A DNA stretch of 64,000 nucleotides from Isoetes taiwanensis (lineage: Eukaryota > Streptophyta > Lycopodiopsida > Isoetales > Isoetaceae): positions 4,872,871 to 4,936,870 of the forward strand of contig JAJEKV010000010.1 in assembly GCA_021234155.1 (NCBI GenBank), read 5' to 3'. Shown piece by piece: positions 1 to 15,395 of the stretch. The notes under the pieces were generated by a model, which was not told the DNA's origin, did not search any database, and saw only the letters and a list, made by a program, of their open reading frames with translations. The stretch's first letter is position 1. Every line of letters begins with the position of its first letter. The translations under genes and the position numbers were made by a program.

Positions 1-3537
<3,537 letters not shown>

Positions 3538-3850
3538 ATGTGTTTGTTGCATTCGTTGGTTAAAAGGCCAGAGGCTGCAAGTGCAGACATGGAAACATCC
3601 ATCTGTCCCGTACTGAGCTAATGGGAATGGACAGGTTTGTGTTCCTTTTAAGATGAGATTGTTGCAAGCATAGCAATCTCAATAGCCTGGATGTTTTGGA
3701 AAAGAAAAAGGGAGATACAGCTGCACTATTACTTTGTATACAACCAATCATAAAAGTAGATCCTGCTGTAGCTCTGTTGAACAAGGGCAGAAAAGCCTGA
3801 ATAGCAGCCACAACGTGTTATAATTATAGTTGGCCTTGAGTGTCTATTCC
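3538..3850 (+). other. Probable 3' UTR of FTSH
   Basis: About 300 bases follow the FTSH stop codon and carry no ORF or repeat that I recognise. The AT-rich composition around 3,820-3,850 fits a plant polyadenylation region. The exact end cannot be placed without transcript data. Confidence 0.4.
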
Positions 3851-4740
3851 AAAGCAGTATGATATGCGTCGCTTCGTTAATTTAACTTTCAGAAGTTGCA
3901 AGTTGTAGGGCTTGTTATATTCAGCAGAATATACCACGTCGAAAGTTAATACTAATATGTATATGACAGATAAGAATTACATCCATGCAACCCAGTATTA
4001 GCATCGCTTTTTTATGGCCCGGGTTTGCGTTGTTATTTGTGGACCTTCAGATCATGGGAGATTCCATTTTCAACTGTTAAATCTTTTGCACGCATCAATG
4101 GTGCAGTAAGGTCAAACCGTGCAACAATCAACCCAAAATTTACCGACACATCCATGCTCCTTTCACATGGCTGACATATTAGGCTTCCTAGATTTTTAGG
4201 CCTGGATCGCACCCCCCATTGATGTTGATATGGCAAATCTGGAGTATTCGCAGCTCTGCGGTGCAAGTTCAAGTAGAATATCTAGTTTTTAGAAACAAAA
4301 CACGATTAACCCAAAAACCACTACTAATCCTCCTCCAATTATTGCAACAAGAACCGCTATGATGAAGATGTCTTCTCGCTACCATGGCGATGGCTTCTTG
4401 CTGCCACCATAGCCGCTTCAAAAGGGGTTGGGTGCATTCTTATTCGACTGCCATATCCATAAATGTCCCCAGCTTGGTGATTCTTCGTTTCACCACCATG
4501 GCCACTCTCCACTCCGGCCACAAGATGATATATGCTAACAATATTTACTAGGTCTACAATTAATCTCTTGATAACGAATACTGGACTTGGTCACTTGTAC
4601 GGTCCATCACTACAAAACGCTCGATCGTAGCAAATCCTTAAGAATTGGCATGGCAACCAAACCTGGAAAGGTCATGTCCATACCCCGCTGCTTTCTACTT
4701 CTGGCCCAAAACAAATCTATTGTTTCAACCATTAACACAA
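3851..4740. other. Intergenic stretch, nothing recognised
   Basis: I see no coding region, RNA gene or repeat in this stretch. Short ORFs on both strands have no domain-like content. Confidence 0.4.
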
Positions 4741-4796
4741 AGACTGATTAAAAATACTTAGGAAATTTAGCTCTAAATTTGGCAAAAAGCTGCTCA

Positions 4797-4862
4797 AACC
4801 ATTATATCCAACATTTATAAATTAAACCCCCCCTAAAATCCCCTTTGGTTTGGTTGATCCTA
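4797..4862 (-). repeat. Left copy of an inverted repeat flanking LINE A
   Basis: This stretch (ATATCCAACATTTATAAATT, then a C-run, then CCCCTTTGGTTTGG) is the imperfect reverse complement of 10,678-10,740. The two copies lie just outside the two ends of LINE A. They could be the arms of a foldback element that LINE A split, or two separate copies of one short repeat. Confidence 0.55.
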
Positions 4863-6149
4863 GTTTGTGGGGTATGACAGATTTTGGTATACTGTATAGT
4901 GAGAATTGCGAAATACTACAATGTTTGAGGAAGGAAGGAAGGAAGGTATTTTTATCGTCCACGGAGACCAATCGGTCTATGGGACCCAATACAAAAAAAA
5001 GCGACAAAGAAGCGGATTATTGCCGGATTAAAAACCCAGCCGAAGGGTTTTCGAGGGAAAAACCGTGGCGACAATCACTGCCGACAAACCATCTAACATA
5101 TAAAATGCCAAAACACCCAAATATATCTGATCATGCCCCAGACCCGTAGTGCCCAATCACGAGGCAGCCCAAAGTGGGGCAAAGGTGACCTCGTGAGGTC
5201 CAAAGACCTCCTGAATGTATGACCCTGTGGCGCTGCATCGCCGGTGTGTTCATCGGCAAATGTAAGGGCAAGTCCAATCGTACTAAGGGGCGTATTTGGC
5301 CCGGATCCGGCGAATGCCGGGCAACTCGGAAAGTGTGAGACTCATCCTCAATGGCACCCGTTTGACAAAGCCCGTGAGCACGTCCCCGGCGGGGCTCCCC
5401 AATCCCACCGCCTGCCTCGATCGCGAAGATGGTGGGCTTTTTGTCGCGAATGGAGGCAATGAAGCTTTTTAGGGGCGGCCGGGAGCGAGTAGAGTTTTGT
5501 GGGCCCCGGGCTAACTGGGGGTTGATATTGCTCCTTATAATGGGCCGTTTTGACTGCTCTAGAGCGTGGGGGGTCGAGCTTGCCAAAGGAAGCAAAGCGT
5601 CTAGGGTACTCCAAGGTATCCACGATCGTGGCCATTGTGTGTCCACCTGCGACATGCTCTGCTCCGCACGTTCCATCCGGGCGAACCATCGATCTCTCTT
5701 AGCCCTCCAGCAGGCCCGAGGCTGCGGACCCATTGCCCGGTGTAAGCCCGGTGCGGGAGCCGAGCATCACCCATAAAACCGCTTTCTGAAAATAGGCGAT
5801 GTGTCTAGCAGCAAGGGTGCCAGCTGAAGCGCAAGAATCAGTTTCTGCAGTGAGAATCGATGGGGGGAGGGGGTTTCACCCAAGTGCCCGCGGCCAAAAT
5901 GCCTTCACCTGCTCCAAGTCATTCAGTCGCCAAAGAGATGACCGGGCCCCAAACCTCGACCCGTCTGGAAGGGACATTTCGACCGGTGCCGAAAGCAGAT
6001 GTGGATGATGGCCCCCAATCATAGAGCTCTGCACGGTCTGTTGTTACGCATGGCATAAAGCGCTTTCGGCCACACCGTCACCCCAAGCGGATAGGCGCCT
6101 CCAGCCAGAGGCGAGGAGGGAAACTCCACCCTAGGTACTTGTAGGTGGG

Positions 6150-7100
6150 CGGACGTCCTGGTATCCCCGATATGTGAGTGCGGGGAGGCATGGGGTGATG
6201 TGAAGAGGATATGAGAACCACCACGGTCTTGGCGATTTCGCAGCGCATGTCAGTAGCGACAAAATGTGTCTAGGGCATCGGGTGAGACCGCATAGCCGGG
6301 GTGTGGGCGGCGGGCCAACATCGTCGCATAGATGGTGGCGGATGACACTGGTGCAAAAGTTGTATGCCATCCCCATGCTCGATAAAGCGGGGCTCCTAAC
6401 CGATCAATGTAGAGGCCAAAAGTGTTGGTGAGAGGGGCACCCTGCCGGACCCGATACTCTTTTGGTGAATGCTTGGCCCGGCCGGCATCATCTGCCAAAA
6501 CAACTCTCATACAAACTGTATATGGCATTACGCAGGCGGCGGGGAGCCCGATTGGCCTTGATCTAGCCTACGGCTTTTCAGGGGAACCATATCAAAAGCC
6601 TTCGCCAAAGTCCACAAAGCGACAATACAAGTCCTCGCCGATGATTCCTACATCTTCAATCGGTGCCCGGTGTAAAGATATGGTCAATCGTTGAGTGGCG
6701 GGTCCGAAGCCCGCCTGTGTGAGGGCTTTCGACATCTGGCGCCTACGCCCGGGTCAAGCTGCGCTTTCGAGAATGCCGATAGCGGTTTGGCAAATCTTGA
6801 AGCCCGACCATGATCGTCCAGGTAATTGGCGGACGGTGTGGGTCGCCCGCCTTGTGAATGGGAACAACCCCGCTTATGGTCCATTGTGGGAAACCTTCCC
6901 GCAATGCTCTGTTGAATAGGGTAGTGAGGACCGGCAAGCGGTACGCCCCCGCCCATTTGAGTAACTTCGGCACGCATACCATCGAGGTCATTTGCCTTCC
7001 CATTAGCCGGCCGTTGCGGCCGCCCACAACATCCTCCTCCACGCGAGAACCAATGGGGGCCATCCGTGGGGGTATGGGCGTCTAGCGTCCCCTGGTGGGT
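6150..7100 (-). pseudogene. LINE A reverse transcriptase remnant
   Basis: This is the reverse transcriptase domain of LINE A, which primes cDNA synthesis at the nicked target. The - strand frames show LLKWAGAYRLPVLTTLFNRA and then SGVVPIHKAGDPH near 6,850-7,010 (RT N-terminal and palm motifs). Near 6,400-6,440 is a GLYIDRLGAPLYRAWG block, and close to 6,325 the catalytic YADD motif. One base appears to be missing inside YADD, so the frame breaks at the active site. Further shifts separate the blocks. The gene is dead. Confidence 0.75.
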
Positions 7101-7599
7101 CATAGAGCTGCTGCAAAGTACTGTTCCCAAGCAAGGGTGTGATGTCCCCCTCGTAGGCTGGGCTGGCCTTCAAGCACTCTGCACCAAAGGTTCGAGGATG
7201 AGTGTCCAAAGGGCCGAACATCTCCCCCGATGCACGGCAAGGTACCGCCTTTGTCTCCCTTCGGATGGGCGCTGATGCGTGTGGTGGCCCGCAAGCGGGT
7301 ACTGGATCCGAATCGTGACGGAGCCGCCGCTATGCGTTCTTTACACCGCATCAAACCATCGGGTTCGCTGAATAATGTTGACCCCGGACATCGGTTTAAT
7401 CACGCCAAAGCACCATCCGCGATCCCGTAATAGCAAAGTCACCGGTCCGGTCACGCTTCTAATGTGGAGGTCCGAAAGTACCGGGAGGGCGCCCGTGAGC
7501 ATCTCGGCATGATCGTGCTCGCCTTCAAGCCATAATCGAAGTCTCAACCGAGGGAGGGCAGGGGTCCGTCATAGTGGGGGTTCTCGCGGCTTGCCAAAG

Positions 7600-8430
7600 C
7601 AGGTCCAAATAAAGTGGGAGGGTGATCGAGTCGACCTCCTCATCCCCACCGCCTCGCGTGCCCACCGGAAATGGCCCGATGAGATGCATATCTTGCGCAA
7701 CCACTGAGCACATAGTCCACCACACTAGACCCTCCTCCCCGATTGTCACATGCATGTGCACTTGCGAGAATCGGGCCACCGTGACGTGCCATTGCAAATT
7801 ATGAAGTCAAAAATACCACATAGCAGAGCAACTATGCACAAAGCGAGTGACTGGCTGTCATCCGATCCTCGTGGCCGTTGCTTCGGCGGGGCGTAGGCTT
7901 TGAGACATCGTCGTCGTGGGGGTCAAGTCGCATGGGCTGCTCTACTCTGTCCGTGCATTGAAATCTCCAAGAAGGGCGACCCTACCCAATCTTTGGTGCT
8001 GCTTTGTATGTCATCATATAGATCAACATAAGGGTCCATCCTATCCAAGATCGGGGTGGCTGCGATAGAAGGTGCTCTGCGTGAGGAAAATAACAAAGCG
8101 CCGTAAAAAAGAGGGTTGCCACGGTATTATGCACACGCGAACCCACAAGTACCGGCCAGGTCCGTCTTCCGGAGGGTAGCCGAATGTGCCAAGGTTGTCC
8201 GGTAGTAGCAAGCCACTCCACCATGACCCTCCGTCTCCGCATTGTATTGAAGACCGAGAAATGTTGGTAACCCCAGATCGGTAGCCTCGCGGCTCAAAGA
8301 TGCTCCCATGTCTCCATGAGAAAGATGAGATCCATATCGGCTGCCACGGAGTTCAGACTGTCCCCCTTCTGCCAAGGGAAGCCTCGACAATTCCATGAGA
8401 CCACCCGGAGGCACAATTCCTATTTGTCAG
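7600..8430 (-). pseudogene. LINE A apurinic endonuclease remnant
   Basis: The - strand fragments resemble the start of a LINE endonuclease domain. A shifted frame just inside 8,400 gives a SWNCRG-like block, followed by DLIFLMETWE-like and GLPTFLGLQYNAETEGHGGV segments. Such endonucleases nick target DNA before reverse transcription. Several frameshifts and stops are present. The order upstream of the RT remnant fits LINE ORF2. Confidence 0.6.
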
Positions 8431-8999
8431 CAGGCATGGTATGCGCTCGAAGCCTGGGGAGGGGGGAGGGGGGAAGCGAGAGGTCGAAAGAGGAGAAGCA
8501 GATGGAGCGGGAGGCAAAGATGTGGCCGGAGAGGGCGTGGGTCGTGAGGGAGCAGGAGTAGGAGCAGGAGAAGGGAGGGCCGTGGTAGGAGAAGCAGAAG
8601 CAGGGCCACGTGCAGCTGCGGTTGGGGCTGCGGGGTCTGCGGGGTCTGCAGCAGTAGCAGGCTATCGAAAAATGTGCATCTTGCCTCGAACCAATCCTGC
8701 GGCACCCCACGGCGGCGCGAATGCCTCGACCGACAAGCTCTGCCTGCGTGCCTCTCTGTTATGCGGGTGTGAGGTCGGCCCACGATACATGGATGTCCCC
8801 TTGAAGATCGGCCGGGCGCAATATGGCATCCGGACACCGCATCCGCATCGCAGCGTGAATATGACAATGCGGTCCGCGACCCGGTGGCTGAGCCCCATGG
8901 CGGGCTGCTCGAGAAATGTGAAGCTGGCCGGGAATGTCATCCGTCGAGAAGAATAATGCGTTCGGATGTTGTGGGCGAGACTCTCCCCGCCATTGCGGC

Positions 9000-10093
9000 A
9001 TGCCTCGAACTCTGGGTGATTAGGCCTCTCCTTTGCGCCTCCGAGTTCCCGCGTCCGCCTGGGTCAAAAAGGTGGGCAAAGGGCCGGGTCTCTTTGGGGG
9101 TGGTGGTGGTGGCTGGGATGGCGTGGAGTGGCTGGAGGCGGGCGGCGAACGGGGGGCCAGGCCCGGCGTGGGAGGGTGGGTGGGGTAGCGCCGGTGCGGC
9201 AGCGTTCTACCGCCCACAATGAAGTCGGGAGCACAGCTCTTGAGGCGTGTTGCTGCTTAGCCATCTCATGGTTGCTGCTTGCGGTGACTATGAACCTCGG
9301 TAGGGAGACCACGGCTCGACGTCTATGGATGGTTGCCCGCAAACCCACGGAGCTCAAGCTCAGTGGCGAGGCGTGCTCGAGCCCGACACTACCTGGGTCG
9401 AGGGCGGGCTTGCTGTTCGATCTTACTGCGAAGTGGGTATGCGCAGGCCCTGCGCTCCCCGTGCCATGGTGGTGGCCCGCCTCCACCCGAAGCCGGAGAC
9501 ACCGTGACCATCGTCTCCTGCATTGCGCGCTCCCTCTCCTATGTCATGGTGTCTAGAGTGATGAACCACGAGTCTAGGCGCCCCATGTCGGCGACCTCTG
9601 CGGCTTTGTTGTTGCATTCCGGTGTGCGGGCCAAGGCCATCTTCCACGCAGGCGCGGCGGGTCTCGGACTTTGTGATGCGGTTCTTCTCGACCAGCCGAT
9701 TTGCCTTTTGAGCATATGGGATGCGCAGGACTCCATCTCCACCGTCATGCCCGCCCGAGGCCCGGGCCTTCGTTAGCCTCAATCACGAGCACCGTTAGCC
9801 TCCACTCCCGCTTTGACGTGGCTCCAATCCTCTGCCGAGGCAGGAGTTCCTATGTGGTCTGAGCAATCGATCCCTTCGGGCTGGGCTGGCCTCGCTGAGG
9901 GGGCCTTAGCCTTAGCCCGAGCCTCCTTCTTCATGGAGGATGACTCTCCCCCGTCAAAAAAGTGATGGCTGATCCCGGGACCGTTCTTGCCGACGCCCCT
10001 CGCCTTGGGTTTCCCAGGCTGGCCCATCTTCTGTGGCCATAACTTCCAAAGTTTGAGGGGTCTCTGGCTGCGGAAAGGGTGCTTAGAATCCAA
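9000..10093 (-). pseudogene. LINE A ORF1-like remnant
   Basis: The - strand frames here are rich in Pro, Arg, His and Lys, and overlap one another with shifts. One runs from 10,093 to 9,779 and others cover 9,782-9,020. I recognise no domain. The position between the 5' monomers and the endonuclease remnant suggests the nucleic-acid-binding ORF1 of the element. Confidence 0.4.
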
Positions 10094-10360
10094 TTTGGGG
10101 ACTCAAAAGCATGAGTGAGCACCTTACGGGGGTTTGGGGGTTTTGGGGGTTCCAAAGTTTGAGGGGTCTCTCGGCTGCCTAAAGGGTGCTTAGAATCCAA
10201 TTTGGGGACTCGAGAAAGGGTGAGCACCTTTTGGGGGTTTGGGGGTTTGGGGGTGCCAAAGTTTAAGGGGTCTCTAGCTGCCTAAAGGGTGCTTAGAATC
10301 CAATTTGGGGACTCAAAAAGGCGGGCAGAGCACCGTTTGGGGTTTGGGGGTTTTGGGTCT
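10046..10360 (-). repeat. Three tandem ~105-bp 5' monomers of LINE A
   Basis: Three direct repeats begin at about 10,046, 10,152 and 10,256. Each carries CCAAAGTTTGAGGGGTCTCT, AAAGGGTGCTTAGAATCCAA and a run of GGGTTTGGGGG/GGGTTTTGGGGG. They lie at the 5' end of the - strand LINE, where tandem monomers act as promoters in some animal L1 elements. The G-runs could form quadruplexes. A promoter role is inference. Confidence 0.75.
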
Positions 10361-10489
10361 AGAGAGAGATTGTAAACCCTAGAGAGAGAAAGCCAGTAAG
10401 GGGCAAATCAAGGGGGTCCATGCAAGGGCAGTGAGGGCGCTAGAGAGAGGGAGTAGGGCGCTGGGGAGGGCGCTAAAGTGTTATGCTAA

Positions 10490-10745
10490 ACAAGGTCTAT
10501 AGGGCTAACTCCAACAGCTTAGCAACAATTTGTGATTTTCGATTGGAACAAGTGAGTTTTCTTGATCGTATTCAGAGGCAATGTACTAAATAGTGTTAAG
10601 TTCATACATGTATTATATTATTTTTGGGAGTATAAAAGGGGCTCTCGCTGCTGTACGTCACCCCCCATGTGAATATGCACCCAAACCAAAGGGGGTTTTA
10701 GGGGCAATTTAATTTATGAATGTTGGATATAATAGTTTATATCAA
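10490..10745. repeat. Right flank of LINE A with inverted copy of the 4.8-kb repeat
   Basis: From 10,678 to 10,740 the sequence (CCAAACCAAAGGGGGTTTTA and onward) is the inverted counterpart of 4,797-4,862. The TATAAAAGGGG at 10,632 is TATA-like, but no gene follows it. Confidence 0.5.
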
Positions 10746-10746
10746 C

Positions 10747-10808
10747 TTTTTTTTTTTTTTTTTTTTTTTGCCCCCTGAGGCTTGGGGATGGATGATTTGT
10801 GTTGTAGC

Positions 10809-10845
<37 letters not shown>
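10747..10845. repeat. Poly(T)23 and poly(A)36 tracts, 40 bases apart
   Basis: A run of 23 T (10,747-10,769) and a run of 36 A (10,810-10,845) face each other across a 40-base spacer. They may be the tails of two short retroposons, or a small foldback. Run lengths in an assembly of this type are uncertain. Confidence 0.7.
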
Positions 10846-10846
<1 letters not shown>

Positions 10847-11599
10847 AGAGAGAGAGAAGAGAGCAAATTGCCCGAGGCCTTTAGAAATATATATACCTAT
10901 AAAGTCAAAGTGTGCAAATGGAATAGTTGGAAAATATAATGATGCCATGAATGTAAAGAAGAATGCGAGGATGCAAATACATATTCGAAAATATGAAATA
11001 TTAAATATTCAGTTACCCTAGACTTCAAATGTAATGGTTTGTGCAACATGTATAATAATTCTAGAGTATCTATTAAAAACAACAAGTTAAATGAACAACG
11101 AGAATATAATTATTTGAGCATCCCAAAACTAAGTTCTTATTACCGATGATTCAACCATAATCTTTTCGTGCGTGTATCGATATCACAATCTGGTAAATGT
11201 TACCAACCAGTGGAATATGAAGAGTGGAATATGAAGCACAACAGAAAGGTAAGCAATATATGTTACAGGACTTGAACCCAACATGTCCTTGTAACCATCC
11301 TAGCAAAGGTATATTGAGTACATATAAAGCTTCATTCAGCACATATGCCTAAACTTTCCAAGCATTTATGGTATTGATCATTTTCATAAATGCGAGTTGT
11401 ACACAACGTACTATTTTTTTAAAACTTCTGCCAGGAACCATGACAATCTTTAAAGGAGCAAATCCAAGCCTACCCAGATTAACATTGCACATTTGAAAGC
11501 AACATGGATACTATACAAAATCTGCTATATCTTTAACGCCGACAAGCGGCAGCCAGATCCATCCAAAGAAGGTTATGATTGTGCACTTTAAAAGCAAAT

Positions 11600-12225
11600 A
11601 CATGAGTTTATGTAATTACTAAAATACCCTTATGAGTTTCAAAATTACCAAAACACCCCTGATGCAAACAAATATACAAATAAATTACCAATTTGTCGGT
11701 ATACACCAAACTTAATTATCAAAATACCCCAACTTAATTACCAAAATGGCATTAAATACCAATTTTGATCAATCAGCACTATATTTAATTATCATAATGC
11801 CTTATACATCAAACTTAATTACCAAAATACCCCTACACAGTCTTGTTGCGACACTTACAAGGAGCCAGTGTTTCTTGTTGTTTTAGCGCACGATGATGCT
11901 ATTGGAGGCATGTTACCACTAGCCACACGTAGACCTCTTGGGCATCCGAAACCTAAATGCATGCGCACAGGAGAAGAAGATGTAAAGAGGAGGAATATGT
12001 TTTATGGAAGGTGTAATGGAACAGACCCAATGCATATAGTTTAGGGCTCCAATTTAGTGATGATTGTGACTTCTGTAGTCTCTTTATTGAATTTAAACTT
12101 CTATTCTTGAGGCATTTATTATAAATTGAGTACGATAAGTATGTAAGGGCATTTTGGTAATTAAATTTGGTATGTAGGGCTTATTTTGGTGCTTAAGTTT
12201 GGTGTGTAGGGTATTATATATGTAT
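11600..12225. mobile_element. AT-rich foldback (MITE-like) element
   Basis: The left part (11,610-11,840) repeats motifs such as CTTAATTACCAAAATACCCC. The right part (12,140-12,215) carries the inverse, GGGCATTTTGGTAATTAAAT. No ORF is present. This fits a non-autonomous foldback element of about 0.6 kb. I could not fix termini or a target duplication. Confidence 0.45.
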
Positions 12226-12229
12226 AGTT

Positions 12230-13500
12230 AAACTAAACAACCTTTGCATTTTGGCAAGGTGCAAGTATTCTACTATGTCTTCATAAGTTTGCAATGTCTT
12301 CAGGTAATCAAACTAGAGTATAAGCTTGTAACACCCTTTACATCAACGCTTGGTGGTTGATTCAATAATATTTCCATATATATATGAATGTCCATAAACA
12401 TTTTCCTTATAAGATGTTAGCAAGTACATCATTAGCATGCTTGAGTCCTTTGCATTTTATTATATTCCCGGATCCAGTTCTTCTAATAGCCCAATCTTCT
12501 GGACAGGTCATATTTCTGTACAATATGAGTTCCATCATCAAAGACTATATTCCATTTGGTTGACGTGCTACTCAAGTCACGCTAAGTTCCAACCCATTTT
12601 CAGATATTGTCTAGAGATGCAGTGATCACGTGATCGTAATTAACACAAAAATTTCACAGTCGTATCCAGTCATCACAAACCAACCTAAGTTTGGTATCTC
12701 ACCAATAAGTGACATTACTAAGGGAGAAATCACACCTATGAGTATTTTTGTGTTTTGGGCAGGGGACGGAGGTGCCCAGGAGATTTCTATCATCCTTGGA
12801 CCCAAGAATCAGTTCTTACATCAATAACCAGTGGAGCAATTTTGAAGACCTAAAAATTTGTCGCTACAAATTTCTTCGTCGATTTCTGCTGCAAAATCAG
12901 TGGCAGAAGCTTCAATACGGGCAGTTTGACACAGTTTGATGCCTTGATCCAGCCTGCAAATGATTTTGCTTCAGATTTAGGAATATTGCTACTGGATTTT
13001 TTGCTTTTATCATTGATTACGCCGATTTTTTTTTGCTTTCAACTTCTTTGCAAGCAAATTTTGTGCAAAAAGCCTCGACTAGAATCATCTTTGTGAGAAG
13101 CAAGAACCCTAATAATTTGTATTCTTCGAGAATGAATTGCTGATGTGGCGCTGCCCCCGACCAAGAATTTCACCTCCGGCCAAGAACTTTTGAGTCTTGG
13201 GCACCCTTAATGTGATAGGGAGAGTCAAGAATCAGAAGTAATGGTTTCTGATTGGTGAGCGCCTTCTTTTAGTTTTGGGCGGCCACAATTGTGATTTGAT
13301 CCTAATTTTAAACAATAGGAACACTTATTGGATGAATTTTGTAGAGTAACGAATCTATACGTACAAGGGAACGTGGGTTTACCCTACTCTTTACCTGGCA
13401 TTCTGCTACACACAGTCACGCAGTCAGTACGGAGGCGGTGCTGACGCAACACGATATCCCGTAAAGAGTCTTTATTGCAACATGAAAATAGGTTAGGTCA
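12230..13500. other. Intergenic stretch, nothing recognised
   Basis: Short ORFs only, without recognisable protein content. No repeat structure was seen. Confidence 0.35.
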
Positions 13501-13570
13501 CATTCTGTATATAAGAATCGCACTTTACTGTGCATTCCCAGGGAGGAATCCCTCGCGGAATGCGCAGTAA

Positions 13571-13649
13571 TAAGAATCGCAGTTTACTGCACATTCCCAG
13601 GGAGGAATCCCTCTCCTCCCTGGGAATGTGCAGTAAATTGTGATTCTTA
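13571..13649. repeat. Hairpin with 36-bp arms and 7-base loop
   Basis: Arms at 13,571-13,606 and 13,614-13,649 pair with only two mismatches around a 7-base loop. A related copy of the left arm starts near 13,521. The transcript would fold into a long stem. It may be a miniature foldback element or a small-RNA source. Confidence 0.8.
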
Positions 13650-14038
13650 TAACGTAAATGCAACTTAGGCTGTATTTTGCCTTATCCGCCAATGGCATTG
13701 CGCCATCTGACCGTGTTTCTTTTCCAGAACTACTACCAAGCTCAACAGTGGGGGCCTTTCTTGGAGTTACTTTGCATTCTTGAGGATTTACCTTCGATTA
13801 TGTTTCTACCCCTGATTCTGAAGATTTTACCCCTGATTCTGGAGCTCCAAGGTGCAGAATGCAATCCAAGTTGCATCCACGTGACAAGAATGTAGGGTAA
13901 TTGGGTAAACATGCCAGATTGTCAGGTGGAAAAAACAAAAAGTAAACGCAACAACAAAAAGTACATGCATTCAGGTTTGGAAAGCGTGGCACATGGCGAG
14001 GCGTCATTTGAGGCAAGGGCAGAATGTGACGTAACCTT

Positions 14039-14129
14039 GGCAATCTACTTGCCTTCCCTGGCATGGAAACAGGGCGACACGTGAAGTGCGGAGCCCTATT
14101 GACATGCCAGGGAAGGCAAGTAGATTGCC
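14039..14129. repeat. Perfect 27-bp inverted repeat with 37-base loop
   Basis: The arms 14,039-14,065 and 14,103-14,129 are exact reverse complements, and pairing extends outward through a GTAAC/GTTAC match. A second, imperfect inverted pair (AACACTTAGGAATTATTCT near 14,147 and its inverse near 14,325) lies just to the right. Together they look like nested small foldback elements. Confidence 0.8.
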
Positions 14130-15395
14130 TTTCTTGTTACGTGGAAACACTTAGGAATTATTCTACGCCCAGTAAGAGCCTTCAGAATGCAAAGTAAAAG
14201 GGCCGGAATGTGGGGTAAATCCGGAGAATGCATGTACAAACGCCGTAGTAGCTCCGTCGTTCAGCCAAAAATTCTTGTTTTGAAACTCTGCCACGTGGCA
14301 CGCTTCTACTAGTGGATGTAGCAGAATGATTCCTAAGTGTTTTTTACGACAGAGGAAACCACACTGTGGCTTGCAGTTTCCTAAAAGGATCTAGGTTATG
14401 ATTTGCTTACTTTATTGAAATGAATGAAAGCACATAGAAAATAGCATCATGCTGTCTCAAAGCCAAAGGTACTTTCAAATTGTTGCCTTTAACAATTTTA
14501 GTTAGAGACGCTATTTGGATATCCACAATACCTGCAAATGTAGACTTGTAGACACTGTCTACAAGTCTAAGGGCCGGGTCACATGAGGATGTCGACATGG
14601 GGTCATATGAGGATGTAGACATGACTTCTTTCATGTCGACTTGAATGCTTAGAAAAGGTTGGGGTCGCATGTTCATCTTCAAAAGAAATGCCACGTCAAA
14701 AAGCCATGAACCCTCCAAAGAAACTTCCCTAATTTGGACGGTTGATCTGTTCCAAGATTTGCAACGTGTCAAAATAAAAAGGCTTCATGTCAACATGGAC
14801 TCCTTCAGCCGAAGAGGGAACCGGTGGAATGGATAGATGTTGAAATGAAGCTCTTCACGTCAAAAACTATCATGTGACCTTTAGTTTTTGAAATTTTGAC
14901 GTCTATCGTTTCATGTTGACATGTATATGTGACCATACCCTAAGGGGACTGATCTTCAAACAGGCACCAAATGCTATGCGCTAGGTTGAGGAGAACTTTC
15001 CAAAGTAGATGATTTAATATTTACACCTAATTTGTGAGGTGCAGGGAGTTCCATCTGGTTTAGTTCATCGCAGTTCAAGCACAGTGGCACTTCATATTTA
15101 GAACATAAGTGGAATTCTAAAATATAGTTATTTTTTAGCACCAGATATGATTTGCTTTTATGTTGATACCAGGCTTTGCAGATCTTCCTGAATCCCGATG
15201 AAAAACTTGTGGACTTTATATCTGCCACATATTCTCTATCTATGATCAATCGATGGTTATACGGTCTTCAACGAGATTTCTCCAAATTAAGTGACCATGA
15301 GAATACACATTCCAAATATTATGAACAATACAAATTGCTTCAATGACGATGTTGCGATCTACGTTGTTGCTTCTGCAGCGGATGCTTCCATCTTT

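Larger units (their letters stand above)
4928..10480 (-). mobile_element. LINE A, decayed near full-length non-LTR retrotransposon
   Basis: Read on the - strand from about 10,480 to 4,930, this GC-rich block has the layout of a two-ORF LINE. It runs: 5' monomer repeats (10,046-10,360), an ORF1-like Pro/Arg/His-rich region (about 9,000-10,090), an AP-endonuclease remnant (about 7,600-8,430), a reverse transcriptase remnant (about 6,150-7,100), a zinc-knuckle C-terminus near 5,350, and a 3' UTR that ends in a short CTTC-type tail at 4,930-4,946. Frameshifts and stops are frequent, so no protein can be made. Three 5'-truncated relatives lie at 24.4, 33.1 and 58.9 kb, all on the - strand. The 5' boundary near 10,480 is estimated from the last monomer-like sequence. 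Confidence 0.8.

Noticed and set aside
8427-8867. Leucine-rich - strand ORF as a membrane or signal protein
   Set aside because: The leucine run is a reading of a GAG/GCAG-rich purine stretch within LINE A and has no other support.
8441-8956. Gly/Arg/Glu-rich + strand ORF as a gene
   Set aside because: It is the antisense reading of LINE A low-complexity sequence, with no domain and no splice structure.
5131-9800. GC-rich block with many overlapping ORFs, as if bacterial or contaminant DNA
   Set aside because: Reverse transcriptase, endonuclease and zinc-knuckle blocks in LINE order, and truncated relatives elsewhere in the same window, show that it is a decayed LINE.
10747-10845. Poly(T) and poly(A) runs as a transcription terminator
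   Set aside because: Such runs do not terminate plant RNA polymerase II genes, and no gene ends here.
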